A stretch of 64,000 nucleotides of DNA from Lachnospiraceae bacterium (lineage in GTDB: Bacteria; Bacillota; Clostridia; Lachnospirales; Lachnospiraceae). The position numbers and the translations under genes are program-made. The DNA lies in assembly GCA_910575255.1 (NCBI GenBank), contig CAJTEM010000013.1, positions 1 to 64,000 of the forward strand. The letters run 5' to 3'. This document shows, one piece after another, positions 41,309 through 50,359 of this stretch. How positions within the stretch are numbered: position 1 is the first letter of the stretch; each line of letters starts with the position of its first letter. Below the pieces are notes generated by a model, which did no database searches, had not been told where the DNA came from, and saw nothing but the letters and a program-made list of their open reading frames with translations.

Positions 41309-42331
41309 ATGGCGACGATTTTAGTTACGGGAGGAGCCGGTTATATCGGCAGCCATACCTGTGTGGAACTTCTGAATGCAGGGTACGATGTGGTTGTGGC
41401 GGACAATCTCTGCAATTCCTGTAAGGAATCACTGAAGAGGGTGGAGGAGATTACCGGGAAGAAGATAACCTTCTATGAAGTGGATTTGCTGGATAAGCCG
41501 GCGTTGGACCGGGTATTCGACAATGAGAAGATCGACGGGGTGATTCATTTCGCAGGTCTGAAGGCAGTGGGAGAGTCCGTGTACAAGCCGCTGGAGTACT
41601 ATCATAACAATATTACCGGGACCCTGATACTCTGCGATTCCATGAGAAACCACGGGGTGAAGAGCATTGTATTCAGTTCCTCCGCCACCGTGTACGGCGA
41701 TCCGGCATTTATTCCGATTACTGAAGAGTGTCCCAAGGGAGATATTACCAATCCATATGGACGTACGAAAGGAATGCTGGAGCAGATTCTCACGGATCTT
41801 CATACCGCGGATCCGGAGTGGAAGGTTATGCTTCTGCGCTACTTCAATCCGATCGGAGCACACAAGAGCGGCAGGATCGGTGAGAATCCGAAAGGGATCC
41901 CCAACAATCTGCTTCCCTACATTACGCAGGTGGCAGTTGGCAAGCTGGTATGTCTGGGGGTATTCGGCAATGATTACGATACGCCGGATGGGACCTGTGT
42001 ACGCGATTACATCCATGTTGTGGATTTGGCTGACGGGCATGTGAAGGCTCTGGACAAGATGGCCGGGGAGAAAGGCGGGGTATGGATCTATAACCTGGGC
42101 ACCGGCACCGGCTACAGTGTACTGGATGTAATCAATGCATTTGAGGAGGCCAATGATTTAAAGATCAATTATGTCTTCAAGGATCGACGTGCCGGCGATA
42201 TTCCGTCATGCTATGCGGATCCGGCAAAGGCAGCGAAAGAGCTTGGCTGGAAGGCGAAGTACGGGATTCGGGAGATGTGCGAAGATTCCTGGAGATGGCA
42301 GAAGAACAATCCGAACGGATATGATGAGTAA
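41309..42331 (+). CDS. galE: UDP-glucose 4-epimerase
   Basis: 340 aa, normal GalE length. NAD-binding 'VTGGAGYIGSHTCVELL' (residues about 6-22), 'FAGLKAVGESVYKPLEYYHN', catalytic Ser in 'FSSSATVYG', and Tyr-Lys in 'NPYGRTKGMLEQIL' (about 149-162) are intact. 'LLRYFNPIGAHKSGRIGE' is diagnostic for GalE. ATG 41309 follows AAAGGAGGATGAGAC. It interconverts UDP-glucose and UDP-galactose for galactose use and for cell-surface polymers. It stands alone, with its own promoter and a bidirectional terminator after it. Confidence 0.96.
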   Translation: MATILVTGGAGYIGSHTCVELLNAGYDVVVADNLCNSCKESLKRVEEITGKKITFYEVDLLDKPALDRVFDNEKIDGVIHFAGLKAVGESVYKPLEYYHNNITGTLILCDSMRNHGVKSIVFSSSATVYGDPAFIPITEECPKGDITNPYGRTKGMLEQILTDLHTADPEWKVMLLRYFNPIGAHKSGRIGENPKGIPNNLLPYITQVAVGKLVCLGVFGNDYDTPDGTCVRDYIHVVDLADGHVKALDKMAGEKGGVWIYNLGTGTGYSVLDVINAFEEANDLKINYVFKDRRAGDIPSCYADPAKAAKELGWKAKYGIREMCEDSWRWQKNNPNGYDE

Positions 42332-42353
42332 GTATGCCAGAGAATATAAAGAA

Positions 42354-42392
42354 GCCAGGGGGAGGAGCGCGATAGCAGCCAATCCCTCTGGC
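42354..42392. terminator. Bidirectional terminator between galE and the DUF4364 gene
   Basis: GCCAGGGGGA (42354-42363) pairs with TCCCTCTGGC (42383-42392), with T-rich sequence beyond the right arm and A-rich before the left arm, so it can serve both convergent genes. Confidence 0.75.
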
Positions 42393-42411
42393 TTTAGTTT
42401 AAATAAGCTGA

Positions 42412-42942
42412 TTATTCGGTTCCGTCACGCATCAGCGTCCGCATCACAAAGGCATAGATCTCCTGGCTGCGGGATTCCCAGTGAGAGCACATCAGTTCAG
42501 CCTGATCTTTGTCAGGGACGGAAAGTTCCAGACTGATGAGAGAGCCGCGTCCTTCCCGCACTTCACAGTGGACGATATAATCCTGGTTGGTGGATTTGTA
42601 GTAATCAGAAATGGTGCTGACCTCATTGCGCATGCGGAAGCGATTCTCCTTGAGATAGAGATCCATGTCCTCCACAATGGCAGGAGAGATATTGCCGCCG
42701 AAAAAGCTTAAGGTATCCTCACCTTCACGAGTAATCTCATATCGGGTACTGTTGTGAGAAGATTCGGCACGGATCAGACCGGACTCCTGCAATTCGTTCA
42801 GCGCTTGCTGGAGAGTGAAATAGCTGGTATACTCGTGCTGGAGAAAGAATTCAGTCAGCTGGGCGTTCGTTAATGGAAAATTCACCTGCTTGAGCATATA
42901 TAGATTCATTAATTTGTAAAGTGTCATGGGGTCCGATAACAT
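42412..42942 (-). CDS. DUF4364 family protein (winged-helix)
   Basis: 176 aa. The N-terminal region 'LYMLKQVNFPLTNAQLTEFF', 'YFTLQQALNELQESGLIRAE' and 'RYEITREGEDTLSFFGG' reads as a winged helix, with a C-terminal alpha/beta part. It matches the DUF4364 pattern common in Lachnospiraceae and Ruminococcaceae. It is probably a DNA-binding regulator; its targets are unknown. It is divergent from the DUF5717 operon, separated from it by two MITE copies that replace the usual intergenic region. Confidence 0.85.
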   Translation of the reverse strand: MLSDPMTLYKLMNLYMLKQVNFPLTNAQLTEFFLQHEYTSYFTLQQALNELQESGLIRAESSHNSTRYEITREGEDTLSFFGGNISPAIVEDMDLYLKENRFRMRNEVSTISDYYKSTNQDYIVHCEVREGRGSLISLELSVPDKDQAELMCSHWESRSQEIYAFVMRTLMRDGTE

Positions 42943-42974
42943 AGCACGCCTCTCTTTATCTCAGAAAACTCTAA

Positions 42975-43118
42975 GTTACTGTTCACCCCATGGCTAATCA
43001 TTCCTCTGATTAGCCATGGGCCAGTACGGTTATGGAGCCAAAACATATGCCCCATCGCCGCAGGCGATTTCAAACGGGCATATGCCGTTACGTTCACAGG
43101 GTACCTGTGAACAGTAAC
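42975..43118. mobile_element. MITE copy A (144 bp)
   Basis: Perfect 12 bp terminal inverted repeats, GTTACTGTTCAC (42975-42986) and GTGAACAGTAAC (43107-43118). The flanks carry an 8 bp near-direct repeat, AACTCTAA (42967-42974) and AACTCTGA (43119-43126), as expected of a target duplication. The interior holds a hairpin (CATGGCTAATC...GATTAGCCATG) and no gene. Copy B at 43208 shares the ends and internal blocks. Confidence 0.9.
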
Positions 43119-43207
43119 AACTCTGAACTTTTTCTCTATCATACCAATTTAAACCTTTTAAATCAAGTGAAAATATGCTAAGATAAAATGAAATGACGAG
43201 AAATTGT

Positions 43208-43400
43208 TACTGTTCACACCATGACGAATCCCATCGCTGATTCGTCATGAGCCGGTACAGTTTATGGAGCCAAAGCATATGTCCGGTTTTTACTCTGTTT
43301 CGAACAGTCCTGGACAAGCGCCACTGGCGCTAAGGACTTTTGCAGGCAATTTTGAATGGGCATATGCAGTTACGTTCACAGGTTATCTGTGAACAGTAAT
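43208..43400. mobile_element. MITE copy B (193 bp)
   Basis: Ends GTTACTGTTCAC (43208-43219) and GTGAACAGTAAT (43389-43400), with one mismatch at the outermost base. Flanks GAGAAATT (43200-43207) and GAGAAATA (43401-43408) look like an 8 bp target duplication. It shares TATGGAGCCAAA, GGGCATATGC and CGTTCACAGG with copy A and has an extra palindrome, GCGCCACTGGCGC. Its right end is 23 bp before the DUF5717 start codon, so it supplies the immediate upstream region of that operon. Confidence 0.9.
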
Positions 43401-43423
43401 GAGAAATATGAACAGGTGATACT

Positions 43424-46400
43424 ATGAGAGAAAGAATCAACCGGCTGGCCAGAGGGATCCTGGATCCTGAGGCATTAAGGCTGGTTATCACCCCGGCAGA
43501 ACTGACGGACACGGTTCATGCCGGAGAAGTGACCAGAAAGATAATTACCGTAGCAGATGAGGATGGCCGCTTTATTAAAGGCCTGGTCTACTCTTCCAAT
43601 CTTCGTGTCCGCGTTGTCAATAACGCATTTGGAGGCGTCCGCAATCGCATCACATTCGAGATCGACAGTATGTACCTGACCCAAAAGGATGTGATTACGG
43701 GGGCCCTTTATCTTGTGACGAACGCCGGGGAGCAGAAGGTGCCGTATTCTTTCTCCATAGAGGTGGAGGCATCCGGGAGAACATTGGAGAATCTGCAGAA
43801 GGCGAAGGACTTTGCCGAGCTGGCCAGGAGAGATCAGGAGACGGCTCTGCGGCTGTTCGAATATCAGGATTTTGTGGAAGCTCCTTTTATGCAGGATATC
43901 CATGTCCGCGCTTTGTATGACGGACTGAAGGGCAGAGGGAACCGGCAGAATCTGCTGGAGGAATTTTTGGTGGCCTTAAAGGCAAAGGATCCGGTTCGCC
44001 TGGAAGTAGAGAACCATCATCTGTGCTACGAGAAGCTGGACAAGCCGAAGAAGGAGATCCTTACGGTACAGGCCAGCACCTGGGGATATGTGCAGTTCCA
44101 GGTGGCTGCTGACGGGGATTTTCTGGAGTTTCCCAAGAAGTCTTTTGGTCCTCAGGATTTTAAAGACGGCGTGTGTAAGGTGATGTATGTAGTGAATCCT
44201 GCCCGGCTGCACGGGGGGCGAAACCTGGGAGCTATTCTGATTGCCACGATTCGGGAGTCTGTCCTGGTGCGAGTGGAGGCCCAGGGAGGTGATGAGGAAC
44301 TGCAGCTTCCCCGCAACAAAGAACGAGAGAATCTGGGACATTATCTTAAGCTGCGTCTGGAGTATGAGATCGGGCAGGGGGAGACAAAGGATCTGATTGA
44401 TCCGATGCGGCGGGAGCTGGAGAATCTGCGCCGGAAGAACGGTGAGACGCCTTTTCATGTGCTTTTGCAGGCAGAGCTTCTGATTCTGGACGGACAGACA
44501 GAACGTGCAAAGGATCTGCTGGAGGGACATCAGGGAGAGCTTCTTGATCAACGCCATGAGATGCCGGAGCTCTATTGTTTTTATCAATACCTGCTGCAGG
44601 TGTTGATGAAAAAGGAAGGGCAGCGGGATACTTTGATTCGTCTGGTCAGAAAGTGCCTTCTGGAGGATAATCGTCATTCCTACCTGTTTTTGCTGTGGCT
44701 GAAGCTGGAACCGGAACTGGAGGAGAATCCGGCCGAGCTTTTAGAGCAGATGCGCAGATTATGTGATCGGGGCTGCTGCAGTCCGTTTATCTACGAAAGG
44801 GCCCTTCGTATCCTGGAGAAGATTCCGCTTTTGATGCATCGCCTGGGCAAATTTGAAATTCAGGTGCTGAGCTTTGCGGTCCGCAGAGAGCTTCTGGGCC
44901 GGGAGCTGGCAGAGCGTGCGGTCGAGTTGGCGGGGCTTGTCAAGCACTACAGCAGAGCCTGCCATCGGCTGCTGAGTGCCATGTATGAGAGATATCCTCA
45001 AAAGGAGTTTCTGAGTGCGGTATGTGCCATGCTGATCAAGGGTGATTGCCGGGAGGAGAGATATTTCTCCTGGTATCAGAAGGCATTGGATGCAGGGGTG
45101 AGCCTGACCCGACTGTATGAATATTATCTGTATTCGCTTCCGAAGGACTACCCTTATCTGCTTCCGAAGGAGGTTCTGCTGTATTTTTCCTATGAGAAAT
45201 CTCTGGATGAATACAGCCGTTCCTTGCTCTATATGAATATTTTAAAATATATGAAGCCGGATACCGAGCTGTACAAGCAGTATGAACGGGATATTGAGAA
45301 ATTTACTATGGAACAGCTTCTGGGAGCACGGGTCAACCGGCGTCTGGTGGTATTGTACCGGCATATGATTTACAAGGAGATGATTGACCGGAGAGTTGCA
45401 CGGGTGCTGCCGGCGGTTCTGCGTTCCTGCAGGGTAGAGCTTGATAATTCCGATATTAAATACGTGGTGGTCTGCTATGAAGAGCTGGAGGAAGAGGATG
45501 CTTTTCTGGTAAAGGACGGAATGGCGTATGTGCCGTTGTTCCGGGAGCATTCGGTGCTTTTGTTTCAGGATGGCTATGGTAATCGCTATGCCAATATCCC
45601 GCATAAAAGGCAGCCAGCTATGGAAAAGGAGAACATCCGGGAACTGGAGGAACGATGCTATGACGTGTATCCCGGCCATGAGATGCTGCGATTACAGGAA
45701 TGCGGAGAGATCGTTGACCGGGGGATCTCCGGAGATGTCGATGTGATGACATTGGAGCGGATTGCTGCAGATCTGAAGCTGAAGCCGATGTACCGGAAAA
45801 AGATTCTTTTGCGGATGATTCAATACTATCAGAAGCGTGCGGAGAAGGAGGGAAGTGCTGCTGCGGGAGGTGCCGGATATCTGATCGGCCTGAATATGGA
45901 TCGGCTGACCAGAAAGGAGCGTGCCGGTATCTGCGAGACCTTGATTCAGCAGGATTATATTCAGGAGGCCTGGGTGAGAGCCCGTAAGTATGGTTTTGAG
46001 GATATCCGGAATACGAGGCTTCTTAAGCTGTGTACGCAGATGCTTCAGCAGCGGATCTCCGGAGAGGAAGACATACTGCTGCTTTTGGCATGCAGGCTGT
46101 TCTCAGAAGGGAAATATGACGGGATCCTGCTTGATTTTTTATGTGAGAATTTCAACGGATCCGGAAAACAGATGTTTCGTATTCTCAATCAGGCAATCCG
46201 GGAAAAGATTCGGGTATACGATATGCCGGAACGCCTGCTGGCGCAGATGCTGTTTACCGGAGAGACGGAACGGATGGATCAGGTTTTTGACTGGTATGTG
46301 GCAGGAAAGAAGACAGGGGAGAATCTGGTAAAAGCATATTTTACCATGAAGTCTTCGGAGTATTTTCTCAAGGGACAGCCAACCGGGGATCGCGTGTTTG

Positions 46401-46999
46401 CTTACCTGGAGGAAGCAATTCGGGGAATTAAGGATTATGACAAGGTTCCGACGGTCTATCTACTGGCGTTATCCCGCTATTATGCATCGTTGCCGGTGCT
46501 GGAAGGCGAACGGAAGGAACTCTGCCAGATGATTACCAGCCATCTGCTGGCGGAAGGCCGGATATTCTCCTGGTTCAAGGATTTGGGGAAATGGATTCCG
46601 ATGCCGGATTCGGTTATGGAGCAGGTGACGGTGGAGTACCAGGGCAGGCGCGATGCCAGGCCAGCCTTGCAGGTGCGGATCCTCCCAGAGGAAGAGGAGT
46701 ATCACTGGGAGGAAATGCGGCGGGTATATCCCGGCATTTTTATCCGGCAGAAGATCTTATTTGAGGGAGAGATCCTGGAATTTAAGGTGTTCGAGAAACG
46801 TGAGGAAAAGCTGACCCTGGTGAAGGAAGGGAGCCTTTCCTGGGAGCCGGGGCAGGAGAAAAAGAAAGAAAGCCGGTTTGCAGCACTGAATGAGATGGGA
46901 CTTTGCCTGGCATTAAAAGAGGAGACAGCCCTGAAGGAGAAGATGCGCCGGTATGTGGAAGACGGCGCAATGATGGAGGAACTGTTCCAGGTACTGTAG
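43424..46999 (+). CDS. DUF5717 family large protein
   Basis: 1191 aa, soluble, with no signal or membrane segment. Residues about 1-290 look like two beta-sandwich (Ig-like) units ('VTRKIITVADEDGRFIKGLV', 'VPYSFSIEVEASG', 'LTVQASTWGYVQFQVAADGD'). About 310-900 form an alpha-helical solenoid of TPR-like pairs. The last 300 residues include a beta domain ('VTVEYQGRRDARPALQVRIL'). This matches the DUF5717 N- and C-terminal families, found mainly in Lachnospiraceae. The function is unknown. It is first in a three-gene operon with an actin/Hsp70-fold DUF5716 protein and a TPR protein. The start at 43424 follows AACAGGTGATACT. Copy B of the MITE lies just upstream. Confidence 0.85.
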   Translation: MRERINRLARGILDPEALRLVITPAELTDTVHAGEVTRKIITVADEDGRFIKGLVYSSNLRVRVVNNAFGGVRNRITFEIDSMYLTQKDVITGALYLVTNAGEQKVPYSFSIEVEASGRTLENLQKAKDFAELARRDQETALRLFEYQDFVEAPFMQDIHVRALYDGLKGRGNRQNLLEEFLVALKAKDPVRLEVENHHLCYEKLDKPKKEILTVQASTWGYVQFQVAADGDFLEFPKKSFGPQDFKDGVCKVMYVVNPARLHGGRNLGAILIATIRESVLVRVEAQGGDEELQLPRNKERENLGHYLKLRLEYEIGQGETKDLIDPMRRELENLRRKNGETPFHVLLQAELLILDGQTERAKDLLEGHQGELLDQRHEMPELYCFYQYLLQVLMKKEGQRDTLIRLVRKCLLEDNRHSYLFLLWLKLEPELEENPAELLEQMRRLCDRGCCSPFIYERALRILEKIPLLMHRLGKFEIQVLSFAVRRELLGRELAERAVELAGLVKHYSRACHRLLSAMYERYPQKEFLSAVCAMLIKGDCREERYFSWYQKALDAGVSLTRLYEYYLYSLPKDYPYLLPKEVLLYFSYEKSLDEYSRSLLYMNILKYMKPDTELYKQYERDIEKFTMEQLLGARVNRRLVVLYRHMIYKEMIDRRVARVLPAVLRSCRVELDNSDIKYVVVCYEELEEEDAFLVKDGMAYVPLFREHSVLLFQDGYGNRYANIPHKRQPAMEKENIRELEERCYDVYPGHEMLRLQECGEIVDRGISGDVDVMTLERIAADLKLKPMYRKKILLRMIQYYQKRAEKEGSAAAGGAGYLIGLNMDRLTRKERAGICETLIQQDYIQEAWVRARKYGFEDIRNTRLLKLCTQMLQQRISGEEDILLLLACRLFSEGKYDGILLDFLCENFNGSGKQMFRILNQAIREKIRVYDMPERLLAQMLFTGETERMDQVFDWYVAGKKTGENLVKAYFTMKSSEYFLKGQPTGDRVFAYLEEAIRGIKDYDKVPTVYLLALSRYYASLPVLEGERKELCQMITSHLLAEGRIFSWFKDLGKWIPMPDSVMEQVTVEYQGRRDARPALQVRILPEEEEYHWEEMRRVYPGIFIRQKILFEGEILEFKVFEKREEKLTLVKEGSLSWEPGQEKKKESRFAALNEMGLCLALKEETALKEKMRRYVEDGAMMEELFQVL

Positions 47000-47057
47000 C
47001 AGCTTGCTGCGGCTGCGGGGAAGCGGGCCGGGATCAATGGGCCGGGAAAGGGGATGG

Positions 47058-48278
47058 ATGATGGACGGACTTTTGGTAGGGATAGATTTGTGTGATGAAT
47101 ATACGCAGATTCATTGCCCGGAGGAAGAAAAGCTGTGGACGATTCCTACTGTGATCTGCCGTAATAAGAATGTGGATGAATGGTATGTTGGCGAGGAAGC
47201 CTGTGCACATATGCTGAAAGGGGACAGCATTAACGTGGATAAGCTGGTGAATCTTGCCATGCGGGACGGAACAGCAACTCCCGCGGAGGTGCGCTATGAG
47301 GGGAAGGAGCTTTTGTTTCTCTTTCTGGAGCGGGTACTGAGGCTTCCAAAGGAGGAATATCAGAAGCAGGAGATCGGACAGCTGGTGATAGCAGTGAAGA
47401 AGCTGGAACCAAAACTGAATCGGATGTTGCGGGAGCTTGCCGTAAGGATGGGGATTTTGGCAGACCGGGTTCAGGTAATCAGCCATTCCGAGAGCTATAT
47501 CTATTATACCCTGAGCCAGAAAAAAGAGATTTGGAATAATACGGTAGGTATGTTTGATTTGTCGGAGGTCGGGCTGCGCTACTATGAGATGAAAGTGCAG
47601 CGTGGCATGAAAAAGGTTACCGTGGTGGCGGAATATGAGGAGCTGGAAGAAGGTTTTAGTCTGGACATTTTAAAAAGCTCGTCCGGCAGCCGCCTTGCAG
47701 ACCGGATTCTCACGGCCTGTGCGGAACGGCTGATGGCAAGAAAGGCATATTCAGCGATCTTTCTGACCGGCAGGGGCTTTGCCAGCCAGAATTGGGCGGA
47801 AGGACTGATGAAGTTTTTATGTTCCAAGCGCAAGGTGTTTGTGGAGGAAGGGCTGTTTGCCAGGGGAGCGGCCTGTCGGGCGGCAGAGGAATCAAAGGAG
47901 AGTGCCGCCTTTACCTGTATCTGTGACGGGCGACTGAAGACGACGGTTTCCATGAACGTGCTCCACCGGGGACAGGAGACCATGGTCACTGTGGCAGCAG
48001 CAGGAGACTGCTGGTATGATCGGGTATCCGTGATTGACGTGATTCCGGATCGACAGAGTTCTGTTGATTTTATCGTTACAGCAGTAGATTCCAAGAAAAA
48101 AAAGCGCATTTCGATTCCATTGGAGGGATTCCCCAGGCGACCGGAACGGACAACACGAGTGCAGATCCGTGTGATGTTTTTAGATGAAAAGACTATGGAA
48201 GTGACGTTAAAGGACCGCGGCTTCGGAGAGCTGTTCCCGGCTTCGGATGCCCAGATCAGACAAGAGGTTATGCTATGA
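47058..48278 (+). CDS. DUF5716 family actin/Hsp70-fold protein
   Basis: 406 aa from ATG 47058 (GGGAAAGGGG upstream); the ATG at 47061 is an alternative. 'LLVGIDLCDEYTQIHC' resembles the phosphate-1 loop of Hsp70/actin ATPases. 'NTVGMFDLSEVGLRYYEM' sits where phosphate-2 'DLGGGT' would be, and 'AIFLTGRGFASQNWAEGLMK' plus 'VEEGLFARGAACRA' resemble the adenosine motif and 'AxGAA' end. The glycine-rich loops are partly degenerate, so ATP hydrolysis is uncertain. The C-terminal 120 residues form a beta-rich domain like an Hsp70 substrate-binding part. It follows DUF5717 by 58 bp and overlaps the TPR gene by 4 bp. Confidence 0.82.
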   Translation: MMDGLLVGIDLCDEYTQIHCPEEEKLWTIPTVICRNKNVDEWYVGEEACAHMLKGDSINVDKLVNLAMRDGTATPAEVRYEGKELLFLFLERVLRLPKEEYQKQEIGQLVIAVKKLEPKLNRMLRELAVRMGILADRVQVISHSESYIYYTLSQKKEIWNNTVGMFDLSEVGLRYYEMKVQRGMKKVTVVAEYEELEEGFSLDILKSSSGSRLADRILTACAERLMARKAYSAIFLTGRGFASQNWAEGLMKFLCSKRKVFVEEGLFARGAACRAAEESKESAAFTCICDGRLKTTVSMNVLHRGQETMVTVAAAGDCWYDRVSVIDVIPDRQSSVDFIVTAVDSKKKKRISIPLEGFPRRPERTTRVQIRVMFLDEKTMEVTLKDRGFGELFPASDAQIRQEVML

Positions 48279-49087
48279 GTTTATTATTGTGCAGACAGGA
48301 GCATGTAAAGAGACCATATTTTATGGAATCTATGGGGATTCATCTGTATTCGTCTCAGGAGCTTTCCTATGTAATCTTTAATCATCCGACATTGGTGCTG
48401 GACGGCTTTGTCGATGAACGGCTTCTGTCTTTTCTGCGTGAGGAGCTGAATCAGGGCTTTCTGGCTTTGAAGCTGGAGAGATGGCTGAAAAGCGGAGAGA
48501 ATCCGGACGAGGCACTGATGATCATTCTGCAGGAATGCGACTATTACAGCATGGCAGAGGTGGGCCGCTTCCGCCAGATGGCAGCAGCACTCCGTAAAAA
48601 GCATCCGGCGGATTTCATGCGGATGAAAGCCGATGAGCTTTTTTCCCTGCATCAATACGGCAGAGCCGTAAAAATCTATCAGGAGATCCTGGAATACCCG
48701 TCAGGCGAATTCACCGACGATTCTTTTTTCGGAAGAATCTGGAATAATCTCGGATCCTGCTATGCAAGAATGTTCCAGCTGGACAAGGCATTCGACGCCT
48801 TCCAGAACGCATATCGCAAGGCCGGGCAGGAAGCTGTCCTGGAACGCCTCTACGACCTCACCAGAGTCGATCCGGCCCTGACACTAAGCGAAGACTTGGC
48901 AGCCGAAATTACCAAAGAAAAAGAAGCAATCTGGGAAAAACGCCTGAAAAAAGCAAAAGAAAAAGCAAGAGGATCCGAAAAAGCAAAAGAACTGGAAGCC
49001 CTGTTCCGACAAGATCCCATCAAAAGACAAAAAGGTGAAGCCGACCTGGTCTACCAATGGAAAACAGAGTATCGAAACATGGCGTAG
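48275..49087 (+). CDS. TPR-repeat protein of the DUF5717 operon
   Basis: 270 aa, start overlapping the preceding stop (ATGA). Residues about 10-115 are a helical domain ('[20 protein letters not shown]'). TPR-like helices follow (about 125-200, '[20 protein letters not shown]', '[21 protein letters not shown]'), then a charged C-terminal coiled coil (about 210-262, '[20 protein letters not shown]'). Base composition becomes A-rich in its last third. Tight coupling to DUF5716 suggests that the three proteins act together. No catalytic motif is seen. Confidence 0.82.
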   Translation: MSLLLCRQEHVKRPYFMESMGIHLYSSQELSYVIFNHPTLVLDGFVDERLLSFLREELNQGFLALKLERWLKSGENPDEALMIILQECDYYSMAEVGRFRQMAAALRKKHPADFMRMKADELFSLHQYGRAVKIYQEILEYPSGEFTDDSFFGRIWNNLGSCYARMFQLDKAFDAFQNAYRKAGQEAVLERLYDLTRVDPALTLSEDLAAEITKEKEAIWEKRLKKAKEKARGSEKAKELEALFRQDPIKRQKGEADLVYQWKTEYRNMA

Positions 49088-49129
49088 GCATGAGCAGTGC
49101 GGAAAAAGAGAGGGCCCATTTGGGGGAGA

Positions 49130-49291
49130 GAACTTAGAGAAGCTGTCATCCGGTTACAAGATCAACCGTGCCGGTGGCGATGCGGCAGGCCTGGCGATTT
49201 CCGAGAGCATGAGATCCCAGATCAACGGCCAGAACCAGGCAGCCAAGAACGCTCAGGATGCGATCGGTTTGATTCAGACAGCAGATAAACA
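49130..49291 (+). pseudogene. Flagellin N-terminal fragment
   Basis: '[20 protein letters not shown]', then '[20 protein letters not shown]' and '[11 protein letters not shown]' are the conserved flagellin D0/D1 region. The first 20 residues and everything after 'IQTAD' are missing. The frame is open from the preceding gene's tail but has no start of its own. In motile relatives a flagellin gene probably stood here. Confidence 0.92.
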
Positions 49292-49385
49292 GAGTTTGAC
49301 AGATAAGACTATCAAATTTTGAAAAATGGTTTTGTTGGAACTTTTCAAGGTATTTCAATCCTCATACAGTGAATTGCTATGTATT

Positions 49386-49430
49386 TTCCCTTGTTTTTGC
49401 CCTTATGGGCATTTTACAAGGGAAGGTTTT
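49386..49430 (+). terminator. Terminator-like hairpin
   Basis: TTCCCTTGT (49386-49394) pairs with ACAAGGGAA (49416-49424), with an inner GCCC/GGGC pair and a following T run. It may be the old flagellin terminator region. The rest of 49292-49643 shows no gene. Confidence 0.6.
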
Positions 49431-49643
49431 TCTGAATGTATCTAATCGTTGCCCGCCACTTTATCCAACAGCCTTGCATACTCAAGCGGTTCGCGAGAAA
49501 TACAACAAATGGTTTTTGGGGGAAGTTATTCTAAGCTATTGTGGGTATTCCGAACATCTGATATAATCTATTTTAGCGACACATATATACAACAATGACT
49601 AATTTTAATAACACCCAACATTCCAATCGAAAGGAGAACAAGA

Positions 49644-50264
49644 ATGCCAGGCAAATACCTGAAAGACAAAGCATACGAGATCATCAGACAAAAAATCATA
49701 GAATGTGAATATGCCCCTGGGAGCATACTAAACGAAGCCGAGTTAATCAAAGAGATCGGAGCCAGCAGAACCCCTATACGAGAAGCTCTTAACAAATTAG
49801 AACAAGAAAATTTAGTTACCATAATCCCCAAAAAATGTATCATTGTCCGAGGAATCACCATTGACGACATCGCAGAAGTATTTGACGCCAGAGCAATAAT
49901 CGAGCCACAGATTATACAAATATACGGCCAGCAGATCAGCAAAAGCTTTCTAAAAGACTACCTTCACCGTTGCCGGGAAGAAATCGATACACAAAAGCAG
50001 ATCCATCTGGACGAAGAATTTCACGAGCTGCTATACCAGACCTGTGATAACCGATATCTGCGGGAGGTACTGCGAATGGTTGAAGGAATGGATCACCGAA
50101 ACCGTGTATACAAAAGCAATGATGAGCGGGTGCGGGAAGGGATTCGGGAGCATATCAGGATTATAGAAGAGCTGCTGAAAAACGATTATGCAGCTGCGGC
50201 AAAACACATGCACGAGCACATAAAAAATGCCAAAAGTTATGCGATGAAAAAATATATAGGATGA
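49644..50264 (+). CDS. GntR family transcriptional regulator (FCD/FadR subgroup)
   Basis: 206 aa. The winged helix 'EYAPGSILNEAELIKEIGAS' plus 'RTPIREALNKLEQENLV' (about residues 22-60) is a textbook GntR domain. The C-terminal all-helical FCD domain (about 80-200) has 'FDARAIIEPQII' and 'EEFHELLYQTCDNRYLREVL', with the D-H-H-H metal-site spacing. ATG 49644 follows AAAGGAGAACAAG. Upstream of a LIV-type ABC operon with catabolic genes, it most likely represses that operon and is released by a substrate or metabolite. A GntR-type dyad lies at the operon promoter (50394-50432). Confidence 0.92.
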   Translation: MPGKYLKDKAYEIIRQKIIECEYAPGSILNEAELIKEIGASRTPIREALNKLEQENLVTIIPKKCIIVRGITIDDIAEVFDARAIIEPQIIQIYGQQISKSFLKDYLHRCREEIDTQKQIHLDEEFHELLYQTCDNRYLREVLRMVEGMDHRNRVYKSNDERVREGIREHIRIIEELLKNDYAAAAKHMHEHIKNAKSYAMKKYIG

Positions 50265-50359
50265 AACAAGCGGGGAAACAATTACAAATCGGATTGTCAT
50301 AATTGTCTTAAACAGAACCAATAATATGGAATAAATCATGTAAAACACCGAAAAATGAA

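Noticed and set aside
48275-49322. A TPR-flagellin fusion protein
   Set aside because: The TPR gene has its own stop at 49085-49087, and the flagellin piece lies in another frame without a start.
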